Shown: one piece after another, positions 23,383-35,169 of the stretch
How positions within the stretch are numbered: the first letter of the stretch is position 1
How the letters are laid out: every line of letters begins with the position of its first letter
NCBI GenBank assembly: GCA_001414485.1
Contig: LLEY01000018.1
Location: forward strand, 1-64,000
Direction: 5' to 3'
DNA length: 64,000 nucleotides
DNA from: Calycina herbarum
Lineage: Eukaryota > Ascomycota > Leotiomycetes > Helotiales > Pezizellaceae
The notes under the pieces: generated by a model
The model's database searches: none
Told to the model about the DNA's origin: nothing
What the model saw: the letters and a program-made list of their open reading frames with translations, nothing else
Made by a program: the position numbers and the translations under genes

Positions 23383-24449
23383 GATTGCGGTGCTGGTAAT
23401 TGGACTTGATCCTAGGTTATGAGCGAGTTGAACGTTGAAAGGTTTATTGCGCAAGGCTGAACCAATTCACCAGGTGCCGAGGTCCACCCGAAGTCAACAA
23501 AAAGCAATGAAGTGAATGAAGAAAAATCGGTAGAAAGTACCGAGTGAAGTAGTGATATGTGATGTCAATAGTAGATATGGAGTGCACAATTGATGATCTG
23601 GGCGCTGCTTGTCTCGATGGAAACAAGGTTGTTGTAAAAATCAGTCCGTGTATGATATGTATATGTTCGTTGGGAAAGAAAGATGGAAAGGAGGCAAAGA
23701 GGGGGGATTTCTTCTTTTATATACCAATTAAAGATACTGAATTAGCAAGATTATCAAAGAGGGAAAAAGTTCTGATAAACCAATTTTTCTATTAGAAATG
23801 GTATAAATGTTGACTCGAGAAGAAGAGGTGGAGTATGAGTCAAAAGTAGAGGCTATTCCCAAGGTTGAAGACAGAGTAGCTGTAGTGTGTAGGAAACGAG
23901 CAGCAATAAAAAGACTTCAGCTTGTGGCTCTATTGCTCTCCAAAGTGACCCGTTAGCAGAAACCTGGCTCCCTTTTTACTTTTGTGGTAGCGCGCTGCAA
24001 AGGGCAAGTTAGGAGAGAAGGAGCGACCTCAACTCACTGCATTCTAAAACCCCAAACCAATTACCTAGGACCAGTCTCATACCAACTACTTCCCTACCAC
24101 GAGGTCGAGTAAAGAGGGAAGGGGCCTCAACCCCCTGTCGCTTTCTTCCTTGTTTTGAGGTATTGAGGAATAGATTAACTCGACAGCTTCGCAAGTTCGA
24201 TATTTGGAGTCAGTGAGGATCAAGTTTTAACACATTCATCCGGAAAATGATACTTGTAGTGAGGAAACAATAGTAAGATAAAGTTAATGATGTAACTTTG
24301 TTTCTTACTTCCTACTCTATTGCGCTGTGGAGTATGTGCTAGCATAGAGTGGAAGTGTGGTTTATTGAGAGGCACAGTCTGTATACCGTCTTCCTTTTCA
24401 TACATCACACATCTTTGTACACAACTAATATACACGCTTTTTTACCTAC
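23383..24449. other. Intergenic region upstream of PRP6, downstream of RSM18
   Basis: This holds the PRP6 promoter side and the 3' flank of RSM18. A dispersed repeat occurs at about 24010-24140, listed separately. No gene is seen. Confidence 0.5.
24010..24140. repeat. Dispersed repeat related to one at 63.08 kb
   Basis: The word GAGGTCGAGTAAAGAGGGAA (24101-24120) recurs with a one-base gap at 63079-63101. A second related half (AGAGAAGGAGCGACCTCAAC, from about 24013) resembles the right half of the 63-kb copy. It looks like a rearranged copy of a short non-coding repeat. Confidence 0.4.
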
Positions 24450-25326
24450 TCAAACAACTCGCGTAGGAGTCGACTTCTTCTTCTGCAGAACCTTCTGCAA
24501 GATCTCCGGATGCCTATGCACACTAGGCACAAGTCCCATCCCAATCGCCCTCCTAATAGTTCTCGCAATTCGCCTTTGATTCACAGGTCTCAAACCAGTC
24601 TCTTTCGAATGCTTGATCCTTCCCATTGGCGTCATATATTCGGAAATCATAGAGAAGTTCTATTCCACATTAGCATTCATCCTTATATTTCTAGGCGGAA
24701 CATAAAATTACCCTATAATGATCCAACGGCTTCAAATCCAATGCATCAAAAGCATCGCTCGACGGTCGTCCCCTCGTCCTCCACTTCTGCATCTCCACCC
24801 AACTCAAGTCATGAGGCGCATACACATCACCCGGTTGAAACTTTCGTGTAATCTGTCGACTCAATCCTGCCACTAAATGATGGTTTGTCATATCCTCCTC
24901 TGCAGTCGTCGTTTTCGAGTCCATGGGCGCCAGCTGAAGAGAAGCCTCAGCCTGCTTTTGCTTTCTGATAGCGGCAGAATTTCTGAGCAAGCCCTGTAAA
25001 CGTGTCGTGGATTGCTGGTTTCCAGGCTGTGATTTATGGTTGTGGAGGCGGACATTCTCTTGTCTTGGGGGGCTAAATGGTTGGCGGAGGGAGTTGGAGA
25101 GTGGTGAAGATGGCTGTGAAGGAGCGAGATTATCAAGATCATCGAAATGGGAGGAAGGTTTCGAGGGTTCGTCTGCGAGTCGTTAAATGCTGTACTGATC
25201 GGGGGAAGATATATTTTGCTCACCAGCGCGGAAAGAACGAGACGTCGAGAAACCCGCTTTGAGGCCTGGAACCTTGTGAGAAACCGTCCTCACCGAATTG
25301 AGGCATTGTATCCGTGGAGGGGCCAT
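24450..25326 (-). CDS. RSM18: Mitochondrial small ribosomal subunit protein bS18m
   Basis: Three exons on the minus strand: 25326-25224, 25172-24712 and 24659-24450, giving 257 aa. Residues 1-34 are basic and Ser/Arg-rich without acids, as in a mitochondrial presequence. A poorly conserved linker follows. The C-terminal exon is the S18 core, with NFSMISEYMTPMGRIKH, KETGLRPVNQRRIARTIRRA and MGLVPSVHRHPE. Intron 2 joins HYR to NFS exactly at the start of the conserved core. The N-terminal exon was found by extending upstream to an ATG with a GTGAGC donor in matching phase. It is divergent from IMP3 across 202 bp. Confidence 0.88.
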
Positions 25327-25528
25327 TGTGATGTTGTGAATACTCAAGTCCTCCTCACATGTTCAGGGACACCGGTGTTCAGGAAGCAATTGGATGTGAA
25401 GCTGCCGACAAAATACTAGCGTCTCGGCGATTCATTTTTCCGAGCCCAGTATATTCAAAATAATTTTGAGCTTGACCATCACCCCGCCAAACACATCATC
25501 GCAACCGCAAGGAAAGGATTAGGCCAAG
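25327..25528. promoter_or_regulatory. Putative bidirectional promoter of RSM18 and IMP3
   Basis: Only 202 bp separate the start codons of two divergent ribosome-related genes, one mitochondrial ribosomal protein and one U3 snoRNP protein. Both promoters and 5' leaders must fit in it, which suggests shared control. No specific factor site is claimed. Confidence 0.55.
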
Positions 25529-26148
25529 ATGGTACGAAAATTGAAGCATCATGAGTCCAAACTCCTTCGAAAGGTCGATTTCACGACCTACAAAAGCGAC
25601 AACAACCATCGAGATGCGGCTGTGATCCGACGATATGCGATTCAAAAACCTGGGGACTACGAAAAGTACAACTTTTTATGTGGTGTATATTTCTTCCTCA
25701 GCTTTGTATACACATTACAGCCTCGTATACTGATAATTTCTAGTCGTTAAAACAACTTGCGCATCGTCTCGCAGCCCTCCCACCCGACTCAGAATTCCGT
25801 CGCAAACAAGAGATTCTCCTCCTCGAAAAGCTCAACGACATGGGCATCCTCCCATCCACCGCCTCAACAGCGAAACTTTCAGAGGTAGAAAAGAACGTCA
25901 CTGTTTCAGCATTTTGTCGACGGCGTCTACCTGTTATAATGACAAGACTGCGAATGGCCGAAACTGTGCAAGCCGCGACAAAGATTATCGAGCAAGGACA
26001 TGTACGAGTTGGTACCGAAACGATCACCGATACGGCATTTTTGGTCTGCAGAAGTATGGAAGACTTTGTTACGTGGGTTGATGGAAGTAAGATCAAAAGG
26101 AATATACTCAAGTATAGGGAGAAGCTGGATGATTTCGATTTATTGTAG
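25529..26148 (+). CDS. IMP3: U3 snoRNP protein IMP3
   Basis: Two exons, 25529-25684 and 25744-26148, 186 aa, matching the family length. IMP3 is a nucleolar S4-like protein of the small-subunit processome that helps U3 snoRNA pair with pre-rRNA. It starts [18 protein letters not shown], as the family does. The S4 RNA-binding segment is [19 protein letters not shown], then [10 protein letters not shown] and [21 protein letters not shown]; the C-terminus ends DDFDLL. The intron uses a GTATAT donor and TTCTAG acceptor, joining LCG to SLKQLAHRL in phase. Confidence 0.95.
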
Positions 26149-26787
26149 GATACAGAAAAGGGAAGAGAACTTTGGGAAGGAAACTCGACAATTAATCATG
26201 GATGTGGGGTTCTCAAAAGCATGGCGTTGGGACTGGACAAAGCATAAAGCATTGGAGGAGTTATGGGGTGTTTTGTTGAGCCGATCAATCTGCTCTTCAC
26301 AGGTTACGATACCAATGGATTTTTTTCAATAACTGCATTTCATTTTCTAAAAAACCTATTCCCATATTTTGATAGAGGATATCTACCCATCCCCTTCAAG
26401 AATGCAAGAGCTTCGCAGCTTCGCATATTGACAAAGCATGTCATTAACTGAACAACGAAAACGCAAGGTCTTCCCAAAAATCTCACTTCAGATCTCCCAA
26501 GGATATCTCAAGCAATCCACTGCCTCTATCACCGCAAATTTTCCCAAAGCTAGGGCAAACGAGTTTCGTAAGATTATGCGGATGGGAACTTTCGAGCCTC
26601 GGTTGTCATGATGGTCCATGAATGGGTTCGAGTACCTGTTGAACCTAGATCTCGGAGTTAGTCTACTTCCTGAGAGAAAATTTCAGTTTAAGCAGAATTC
26701 CCTGCATCCTGGCCTGGTTCAATTGCTCGAGCACCCTTGAAACAATGATAAACCACCAAGCTCAAGCATCCCAACCACTTCGAACAA
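26149..26787. other. Intergenic region between convergent genes
   Basis: The 3' flanks of IMP3 and the secreted protein gene lie here. A spliced 3' extension of the secreted protein gene might reach into it (see that entry). Otherwise nothing. Confidence 0.45.
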
Positions 26788-27333
26788 TCAATTCAAGGAA
26801 GATTTAGACTTACATCCCGGAATATCTTCACCCGGTGGACAGAAGATAGGAGGTGTAGAATCCGTCGGCTGTGGCGCTTCAGCTCCCATACACTTCGCAG
26901 TATTAATCGTCCTCGTCGCAGTAATATGCACTGTAGTCGTAAAACGCCGTCCAGTATCACCAGGAAACGGGTCCAAAATCGTCAACGAACAGCCTCCACA
27001 TGTCAATAATCTCGTAGAGGTAGTGGTATTTGCGTAAATAGTCTTGGTCGGTCCAAATTCAACTGGTGGTGGTTGGTAGAATTCTGTGGTGCAAGTTGCG
27101 GAGGAGGTTTGACAGCGAGAAGAGGTTGGGTAGGTGTAGTGCGGTTGATGGACGTTTGTGGTTTGGGGCTCGAATCCGGGGATCAATCGAGTCGTTGTCA
27201 ATGCTGGGAAGGTTGTGGTGACGAATGGTCTGGGGTTTGGCTGGGTTTCTTCGTTGGGATTGCTGGTGACCAGGGAGGTGAGGATGCTAAGGCATGCGAG
27301 CATGCAGAAGCCGAAGTACTGGATAGCTATCAT
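26788..27333 (-). CDS. Small secreted Thr/Pro- and Cys-containing protein
   Basis: 181 aa starting MIAIQYFGFCMLACLSILTS, a clear signal peptide cleaved around residues 19-24. The mature part is rich in Thr, Pro and Ser with scattered cysteines: SRCQTSSATCTTEF, LLTCGGCSL, AKCMGAEA, FCPPGEDIPGC. The Thr/Ser runs suggest O-glycosylation. No family is recognised; it could be a cell-wall or effector-like protein. An upstream in-frame ATG would bury the signal peptide, so the inner start is preferred. Near the end the sequence GGAT|GTAAGT is a perfect donor, so the last seven codons may be intronic and the true C-terminus slightly different. Confidence 0.6.
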   Translation of the reverse strand: MIAIQYFGFCMLACLSILTSLVTSNPNEETQPNPRPFVTTTFPALTTTRLIPGFEPQTTNVHQPHYTYPTSSRCQTSSATCTTEFYQPPPVEFGPTKTIYANTTTSTRLLTCGGCSLTILDPFPGDTGRRFTTTVHITATRTINTAKCMGAEAPQPTDSTPPIFCPPGEDIPGCKSKSSLN

Positions 27334-28767
27334 GATGGTTGTCTTTCCAAAAGATCTTGATGTCGGGAAATATTTGGAAGTGTTGTTGTAAAATGTGGCA
27401 AGCACAGAGGTCAGATGCGCTTGCCTTTTGAGGACTATCTTCTTGCCCACCTATCAAGGTACTTAGAGTTCAAAGGTGAATTGAAGTGGATTATGCAACT
27501 ACGCATGCCAAGGGAAATATCCTCCTCTGCTCCTTCTAATTTTGGTTTTGAGAGAGGCCTTGTTTCTCCCGTCCCGTCCTTCACCTAACAACCCAATGAA
27601 TCAAAGTTGCTGAGATACGTTAAAACAATCGTGAATATTATTTGAGAAGGTTTGAGAGAATGAAAACATAACTTTTGACTTAGCCTCTCAAATGATGATT
27701 GTCTCAAGACCTTTGGGGCAATGAAAATCTTGCCTATTTCTCTTGCTAAAAACCAACTCACCCCCATGAGCAACAATATAGCACAATAAATTAATAAACA
27801 TGATCGTTCACTTACCTCAACAAGCTGTTACCAACGTTTATGTGTGTAAAATACAAACTCCACCCTCGCTTAAAGACCAAAGCATCAACAAATACTTCAT
27901 CCCAAAGCCACGACCATACTATCAGATTCTCTCGAAAAGCCTTCAAAATACAAACAAAACAGGCTCCTAAGTTTTTCCCCAGGTCTACCGCCTCCACTTG
28001 CAACTTTGCTTCGGCGTCAACCCACCACTCTTCCCAACACTAACTTTTTACCTCATAATAAATGATAAAAGAACAAACAAGCCATCTTCATAGGCCTTAT
28101 CAACACTAGTTTTCACAAGTATGCGTACTTAAAGTCTATCCCATGAACGCGTCTTCGAGAATCATCGCCATCGACTCCCCAAATACCGAAAATACCCAAT
28201 TCTCTCTACCCATTGCATTTACAAGTACCCTAGTAACGATGTGACAATCAGAGAATGATACGACGAAGTATACAGTATTATCTGTAATAAGCCCGACGCA
28301 AACCTTTACCAAATCTCCAACTCTTCCGCTTGTTACATATGTAATAAACATCTAGACCTCCTTACTCTTATTTTGCAGTTTTTTAACTGCCTTCTTTTTG
28401 GTTTCTCTGTCTGTCACGACTCTACAGGGTAACAACGAACCTTATACGGATATGGAATTCATTTTTTGATTGAAACTGGTGTCTAGCTTATCAAGAGATA
28501 GGTACGGCGCTTGACGTTGTTGTCAATCAATCACTGTACTTATAAGTGGCTCTGAGCTTTGGGCTTAGCTCAGAGTACTTCTTTTGAGCTTTCCCAAACC
28601 AAGACCTCTAATCATCAGAGTATTACACCACTAGCATCATATATTATGTTTGTAAGCTATAAGTTTCTAGGTCTTTGGGCAAGGCACCTAAACATTCGCT
28701 TAGCTAGCGTCTTTAAAGCTTATAAGTATCTGGTCTAGCCCTAGGTAGGTTAAATTCTTCAAGCTCT
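27334..28767. other. Intergenic region, nothing convincing
   Basis: AT-rich DNA with short frames on both strands (60-70 codons) and no domain match. Left part is the promoter of the secreted protein gene. Confidence 0.5.
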
Positions 28768-29766
28768 TTGCACCCAGCATATCGTGCAACACAACAACTC
28801 CTCAACACAAGCCAGCCCAGAAATACACTCCTTGCTGAGACTACCGACAATACCAAAGTGGCAGTAACCCACGACAAATGCTTCCTCATCACAAAATTCC
28901 CTCTTGAGCTTCGTCACTCCATCTACCGCTACCGCTACGTCTTTATAGGCTCCAATATCACCTTATCGCGCTACGTGTTAGTATACCCTTTGTTGCCCAT
29001 TTTTAACTTCTATTCTTAGTGGTCGGGAGCGAGTTTTATCCTTCCTCGCCGCTCCCGAGTCAACAAGAAAAACATATCCTAATTTGTTGCAGTGGACCTC
29101 GTCGCAAAGCCCGAAGATATAATTCTACTGCTACATATCATTGAAAGCTACTAGTCGTACACTGGCAGGTCTACAGCGAAGCAAGAGGAGTATTTTGGGC
29201 CGAGACACCTATCTCTGTAAAAGATTGTATCAATTATCAATGCAGATTTCTCTGAAAACCTTTGCGATTTCACCAAAGCTCAACTTCGATATTTGCGGGT
29301 TATTTGGATGGGTTTAAACACACATGTCGTTGTACCCTATCTTCTAAATCAACTTCCCAACCTTGCAACTTTCCAGATATAGCTGCAAGATATGTCAGTC
29401 TCGCCTGAGACATGGGACGCTCTTAATACACAAACTCTTCCTGTTTTACTCGAGAAATTTTATCAGCCTTTAGCGGGGGTGATTGATAATTACCAATTAT
29501 CAGGTTTCTTACATAGGGTTACCTTTATTATTTTTCTGTTTGTCCCACCATGCGCTGGAGGTATAGGAATGGATTTACCATTTATAGGGGCGACAGAAAA
29601 AGCAAGGTAAATTCACACCTATGAGTAAAACCCATTTCAACTATTTAAGCCATGCTAACTCGCTTTCATTTAGCGGTTCTTTGTGAACGTGAATACTCTC
29701 AAGTGCCTTGTTACAGACGACGAGGATATTGACTATGAAGAGGGAATTAGGGAAGGCCTGAGTTGA
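28768..29766 (+). pseudogene. Decayed 2EXR-domain gene, paralogue of the 43.5-44.4 kb gene
   Basis: Pieces in changing frames follow the same order as the intact copy at 43497-44452. They are KCFLITKFPLELRHSIYRYR (2EXR start), VYSEARGVFWAETPIS, ENLCDFTKAQLRYLRVIW, LLNQLPNLATF, MSVSPETWDALNTQTLPVLL and, after a GTAAAT...TTTAG intron-like stretch, FFVNVNTLKCLVTDDEDI. At least three stops or frame changes interrupt it (for example after NFYS near 29019 and after ATFQI near 29380). At 29192-29200 the frame reads V-F-W without interruption, exactly where the intact paralogue carries its introner-like intron. The function of 2EXR proteins is unknown. Confidence 0.75.
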
Positions 29767-30679
29767 GGTAATATTTGCTGTACTATTTGATGGTTATTAT
29801 CCGCTGGTTGGGCATGTTTTGGATGTTTTGTGAAATGCGAAAATCCTGAGGGCACCAGAAACGGGTAATATGGGATATACAGTTTACGTAGTCACCATAT
29901 CCTAATTGACTCCGTTTACTAATTACTAAAATGATCAGAGTGAGAGCGAGAGAGTGGGAGGGAGAGTAGTCAGTCTCCCAGTAAATTGTGTATCTACTTC
30001 TTTCCTTGATTATATTCCCTTTCCCTTTTGTACCAACTGCCTACTTCACTCCACTTCATCTGTATGGTAATCTGGAAAATGTTTACTGCCTTCCTAAAAA
30101 GGTCAAAACTCCCATCACCCACACTTCCTCATCTAGCGATTTCTCTCGTATCATCATCATCGTATTCTTACTATCACTTATTGACTCCTCAGTTACCAAA
30201 GAATTAGAAATAATCTCAAAAATTAAAAGAGAAAGCGAGGCTATATTTAGGCTACATTTCCGCAATTCCTTAGACTCTTCTCGCTTAATTTTAACGCCAT
30301 TCCTCTCTTTCTCAGACTTCCTCCCTTTTTTATTAAACTCACTTATAATAGAGAGAAAGTGTTGACAAAGAAGCATACGAAGGAAGATGAGGATATGAAT
30401 AATTGCTCATCTTCCTAGATTGCATTTCTTTGGAGTTTGGAGAGGAAGTCTGAAAAGAAAATTTAAAAAAGAGAGGGAAATCCACTTCATCGCAACATCA
30501 TCTCCCCCCCCCCCTCATTCCTAGCAACCACCTAGCTACCTGCAAAATAAAAAATCTTCCAGGCCACCACCAGTACTTGAGCAGCCATCTCCTCAACCTC
30601 CACAGAATCACTGACCTGACAGCCAAGATTTCCTCGGAATCTTCCTCAGTAGAGGAACCATCTTCAAACTTCTTCAAAC
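29767..30679. other. Intergenic region with simple-sequence tracts
   Basis: Contains GAGAGnGAG-type tracts near 29940-29970 and a run of about ten C at 30505-30515. Long plus and minus frames at 29988-30376 overlap each other and are compositional. No gene is called. Confidence 0.45.
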
Positions 30680-31367
30680 ATGCTGACACAACAAGTCCTC
30701 AGTGTCAGAGAGCAAGTCTTTCGCTTCAGCGATCTCCCAACCGAACTGCGCATCAAGATTTTTCGTTTGCTGTTTCCGCCATCAAGAATCCATGAGCTCG
30801 ACCACTCCAACTTCCGGTTCTTACCAAAGCACGATGACCCATCGATCACCGAGAAACTTTACGGAGAATACTGCCCTGTAACCCTCCACATTAACCCAGA
30901 GAGTCGATACGAAACACTGAAATTCTACAAGCTCGCTATCCGGGACGTTACGCTATTCGAGCTATATACACACCCGGCCTGCGAAGACACTTAGGATCCG
31001 AGGAAAAAGATTACTTCGAGACCCGGTCTGGCTCAATGGAGTGAGATTTCATGTTATCTTTGCGGCGCTGGCTAAACTCGATCCCCCACGAAGGATTCCG
31101 AAAATATTTCTCAAGTCGAGCGTGACGACTATCCCCTTCGTTATTGATCCCAATCCCAAATCCTGCAAGCAGTTGCCACACAATGCATGCCGCAGATCGG
31201 ATTTCAGCAGGGAGGAAAATGTAGAGTCTATGGTTCTAGAGCATTTGAAGACATTGGAGGAGAGGAAAATGAAACTCAGGACACCCTCGGAGGCAGCGAA
31301 GTATTACAAGGACGTTGAACCAGTTACTTGGGAAGATTCTGGTATGGGAGTAGCCGATCGGCTTTAA
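30680..31367 (+). pseudogene. Frame-broken 2EXR-domain gene
   Basis: The first frame (30680-30994) gives FRFSDLPTELRIKIFRLLFPPSR, a typical 2EXR/F-box-like start, then CPVTLHINPESRYETLKFYKLAIRD and a stop after HPACEDT. A different frame then continues with RIRGKRLLRDPVWLNGVRFHVIFAAL up to 31367. No GT-AG pair of usable length joins the two, so a one- or two-base indel or a small deletion near 30980 is likely. It could be a sequencing error. Not closely similar to the other 2EXR copies here. Confidence 0.6.
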
Positions 31368-32068
31368 TGGGATTCCTCGTATGTAAGAACTGGCAAACCC
31401 CTTTTGGGTGATACAAGTCACCAGTGGGAGAATGACCCGTGGGAGAAATGTAGAGATTTACTTGCTCCTCCAAAATAACGAAGCGAACACCCTACCACGT
31501 TCCAGTCAGCTGAGCTGAGAAGAAGAGAGAACATAAAGAGGGAGGGGCAATGAAGAGTTTGGTGTGGAGAATCATCTCATATCACTTCATCCCAATAACT
31601 CGCCTCAATAACCATAAACCACATATATTAATTCCCCCATGATCTACCAAATCTCCATCTCATAGCCTCTAAAAATACAATAGCAAGGAATTCACCCAGC
31701 AAAGGAATCCAAAAGAAAATATGAAAAAAGAGGAGTATCTCTAGCTAAAACCATCAAAGTATTAAGTAAAAAGGAGAAGAAGAAAAGCTACCATAAATTC
31801 ATCAAATCAATCAATCAACACATTTCATCACCTCGTAATAAAAGAACGCCAAATCCATGTATGCTCGCCAACCCATCAATCAATCAGATCCCATCCAGTT
31901 CTTCTCCCGTGTATGCAAAACCCCCTTCTCATCTCCTCTCATCTTTCAATCTCTCTTCCTACCCCGTCTAGGAAATCTCATTTATATCTGCAACACCCTC
32001 TGCTCTCTAGCCCTTCATAATTCAAGCGACAGCTAGACGAAAAAGGCGAAAGAAAAGGATTTCAAACA
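31368..32068. other. Intergenic region between convergent genes
   Basis: A- and T-rich 3' flanks with repeated ATCAATCAATC-like words near 31805-31890. No gene. Confidence 0.5.
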
Positions 32069-33886
32069 TCACACCTCCCCCCAACTCCCCATGCCCCCAG
32101 TACTAGCAATCAAACTCCCACTGCCCACCGACGTCCCACCCTTCCCGAAATCCCAATAATGTCTCGTACTGCTCCCACTATTTCTCTTCGTCCCCGCTCC
32201 GACAGCACTCAGATGTTCACTAGCACAACTACTACTTCCTCTCCTCACCATTCCCCCACCTAAAATCCCACCTCCAACAACACCTCCATTTACACCACTA
32301 GCAGGAACAGAAACTTTAAAAGTTCTTCGTTCAATCGATCGCCTTCTAGTAGAATTCTGACGAGTAATGAGAGGATGATGCTGTCGTACCCTCGCTGCTC
32401 TAGCAGCAGTCTCTGAAGTGGAAGCAGTTGCAAGATGTGAAGTTCCTTGTGTCGTGAAGAGAGTAGGCTCTGAACTTTGGGTCGATGTAGGAGATGAAGA
32501 GGCCTGGAATTTCGAAGTAAACCTCGACCTCAAATACCGAAACACCATCTTAATATCTAGATCCCGTTCCCACTCCTCCCTACTCAGCGTCGTCGAAGCT
32601 CTCGGCGTAGACTCTTCCTCGGGGGATGGTGCGAGGGAGGTATTGGGTGTAGGTATTGGTATTGCTGCCGGTGTTTGGATTGTAGGGAGGAACTCGGGGT
32701 CAGGCGAGGTTGCGAGGCTTGATTCTTCGATTTTTGAGGGCATTGGTTGGTCGCGGGCGCTTTCTGGGATTATAGGGAGGCCTGCATAGGGGAGAGGGAT
32801 TTGTTGGGAGTTGAGGTATGTGGAGAAGGCGCCGGGGTGGTCTGATATTTGGTTGACGAGGAGTCCTAGTTCACGGGCTATCCGTTCTACTAGACGGTAT
32901 TCCCAAGATTCGGATCGGTTTATGGAGATGAGCTCGTTCTGAATGTCGAGATGTGATTTCGTTCGAGGGGTAGTAGATAGGTCGTCATCAACTGGTATCG
33001 TTTCGCCAAAGATTACCGAGAGTAAATCGTCATCGATGCCCATCAGGTCTTGAATCACTTTCTTCGTGATCCTGTTCAGGAAACTCTCATTCTCATCATG
33101 AGCAACTTCAGTCGATCCAGAGGAGTCCACTGTACTCAGCGTAGCTATATCCTCTTGTTCTCGATCAACTACCACACTCCTTCTCTCACTCGACAACGAC
33201 ATTTTCCGTCTTCTCGTTTCTTTCTGTATCTCATCTACCAACAATCTACTCTGCTCCATCCTCCACTTCTCGATCCGTCGAGTTCGTTCCGCCTCAGCAG
33301 CCCTCTCACTATCCAACTCCAACTGTCCCAACTCCAAGCTCTCCCTCCGTCTCTTTATCCTCCTCGGATTGTACTTCTCGAAAGCATATAACTGCTCCTG
33401 CACATCCTCCCCCATCACCGTCTGATCAACCCGGAAGCTCCCCAGCCCATCATGTTTCGGCAGCACCGAAGTACTGGCCTCCCCCTCCTCCCCATTCGAC
33501 CTATAAACACTCGGCTCCGCCCTAAACTCATGAAGATGACTATCCAAACTATCCAACTCGCCATCCTCCTCCTCTCCACCAAGGTCCTCCGTATGTTCAC
33601 TCCTCCCATCAGGATCATACCCATAGCTCCTCGCCGCCGTAGCTAAGCTCCCGAAATCACTGATTCGCGACCGACCAGCAGTTTGCGTCTGTGCTGACGA
33701 GGTGGTATAGCTACGCTCCGTCGTCGAAGCCGCAGAGGGATCAAACAGAATCCATTCCTGCGAGTCGGCAACATTCTGAGAAGGCTCAGGTTGTGCAAGA
33801 CTATCTGCAAGAGCCTGGATCTCGGGCTCGTCTGGTAAAGTGTAGATGCGTTGTGGGGCGTGGTATGTGGAATGACGGAAGGCCAT
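32069..33886 (-). CDS. Large Ser/Glu-rich, mostly disordered hypothetical protein
   Basis: Single exon, 605 aa, starting MAFRHSTYHAPQRIYTLPDEP. An acidic low-complexity section (about 95-120, GGEEEDGELDSLDSHLHEF) precedes a basic region KYNPRRIKRRRESLELGQLELD (about 170-191). A charged, probably helical segment EKWRMEQSRLLVDEIQKETRRRKM follows (about 207-230). A more ordered patch lies near 265-360 (VIQDLMGIDDDLLSVIFGE, WEYRLVERIARELGLLV). The C-terminal third is Ser/Thr/Gly-rich and disordered. No known domain is recognised. Uninterrupted length supports a real gene; the patchwork resembles fungal scaffold or nuclear proteins, but no function is proposed. Confidence 0.75.
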   Translation of the reverse strand: MAFRHSTYHAPQRIYTLPDEPEIQALADSLAQPEPSQNVADSQEWILFDPSAASTTERSYTTSSAQTQTAGRSRISDFGSLATAARSYGYDPDGRSEHTEDLGGEEEDGELDSLDSHLHEFRAEPSVYRSNGEEGEASTSVLPKHDGLGSFRVDQTVMGEDVQEQLYAFEKYNPRRIKRRRESLELGQLELDSERAAEAERTRRIEKWRMEQSRLLVDEIQKETRRRKMSLSSERRSVVVDREQEDIATLSTVDSSGSTEVAHDENESFLNRITKKVIQDLMGIDDDLLSVIFGETIPVDDDLSTTPRTKSHLDIQNELISINRSESWEYRLVERIARELGLLVNQISDHPGAFSTYLNSQQIPLPYAGLPIIPESARDQPMPSKIEESSLATSPDPEFLPTIQTPAAIPIPTPNTSLAPSPEEESTPRASTTLSREEWERDLDIKMVFRYLRSRFTSKFQASSSPTSTQSSEPTLFTTQGTSHLATASTSETAARAARVRQHHPLITRQNSTRRRSIERRTFKVSVPASGVNGGVVGGGILGGGMVRRGSSSCASEHLSAVGAGTKRNSGSSTRHYWDFGKGGTSVGSGSLIASTGGMGSWGEV

Positions 33887-35169
33887 TGCTGCTTAATATA
33901 TGACGAGAGCTTCCAGGAAGCTCTGAGGAGTAGAGAGGTGCAGCGCCCGAATAACGATGGGATTTGTAGGGAATATTGTCCGCAGATCTCAAAGATTTGA
34001 AGATTGAATGTTGGATTCAGTAATGGACCTCCTCCAACAGAAACAGGCCATGGGAAGTGGTGACCTGTCGATGTACTTCTGAGGCGCACGGCCTCAGCCT
34101 GATCACCTGTCTACTGGCCTCGCGATCGGATAACGATAAGGGGTGCAGGGCCAGTGGCGGAACCTCGATTTGGTGTTGTGAAGGACAACTTCGATGACGA
34201 TAATAAGCCCAACAAGATGCTATTCCGAAACGTTGAAGAAGACAAAAAGGAGGATATTGCGTTCGCTCAGATTTTCCGGCGGCGTTGGGTGTTGGGAAGG
34301 GATCTCCCTTTGTACTGTCTTATGGTGGTGTCTCTGGGCTCCACCGTCATTGCCGCTCACCGGCTCTGCATTCCAACCACGTGTGGAGTTCTGATGATGA
34401 GATGCAGGAAATCAGATCCCTGAGTATGAGTAAATCCTCTTCAATACTAATCTTTACAGTAATCTTCATTTATCTTTTTTACAAAAATACGAGAAAAAGG
34501 CAGTGCCGGAAGGCGTCAGAAAGAAAAGTAATCATTAATTAGATGGGCTACATCGGCTGTCAGACCTACATACATATCCTACCCTAATGTGCCATCTACA
34601 CGACATTTGATACCAAGATATGCATGCATCTCTCAACGGGCTTACAATTCAAGAATAGGGGAGAGGGGCGTAATCAAGCACTCTTATCGCGCGACATGCG
34701 ACCATGATGGAATCCAGTGAGGACATGATGTGAAAGTGGATTATTCAGTCAGTTCCCGCAAAAGTGCCAGCCAACCATTTAAGGAACTCTTGTTATCTCG
34801 AGTCAGACGAATACAATTCATACATGATGATTCCCACATTCCCCCTTTTGTAGAGGCCGTATTTCCGCGGCTGATGCATCGTCATATTGATTGTACCTCA
34901 CTGGCATCATGCCTGTGCCAGTCTGGTGTACACCTCTTGTCAGGGCAAAATGATATTCCAGGAAGTCAGCTCTGGCACGCATAGTCAACATAGTTCACTC
35001 ACTCATATAAAGTCACCCTTTGCATGAAACAAAAAACTTGAAGTTGAAAGTCGTAGCAATTCCTGAGGTACAATGATAAAAAGATGCATGCCAAATGACA
35101 CTATCATCCTGTCATTGCAAAGTTATACGCCTTTCTACCCATAATCCCACCGAAACCCTGCAAACGAAC
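33887..35169. other. Intergenic region, nothing convincing
   Basis: Upstream region of the disordered protein gene and 3' flank of RPL10. Frames up to 89 codons at 34154-34542 overlap in two phases and look spurious. Confidence 0.5.

Noticed and set aside
30083..30376. Overlapping sense and antisense frames of about 100-125 codons
   Set aside because: Both arise from the pyrimidine/purine bias of the stretch; no domain on either strand.
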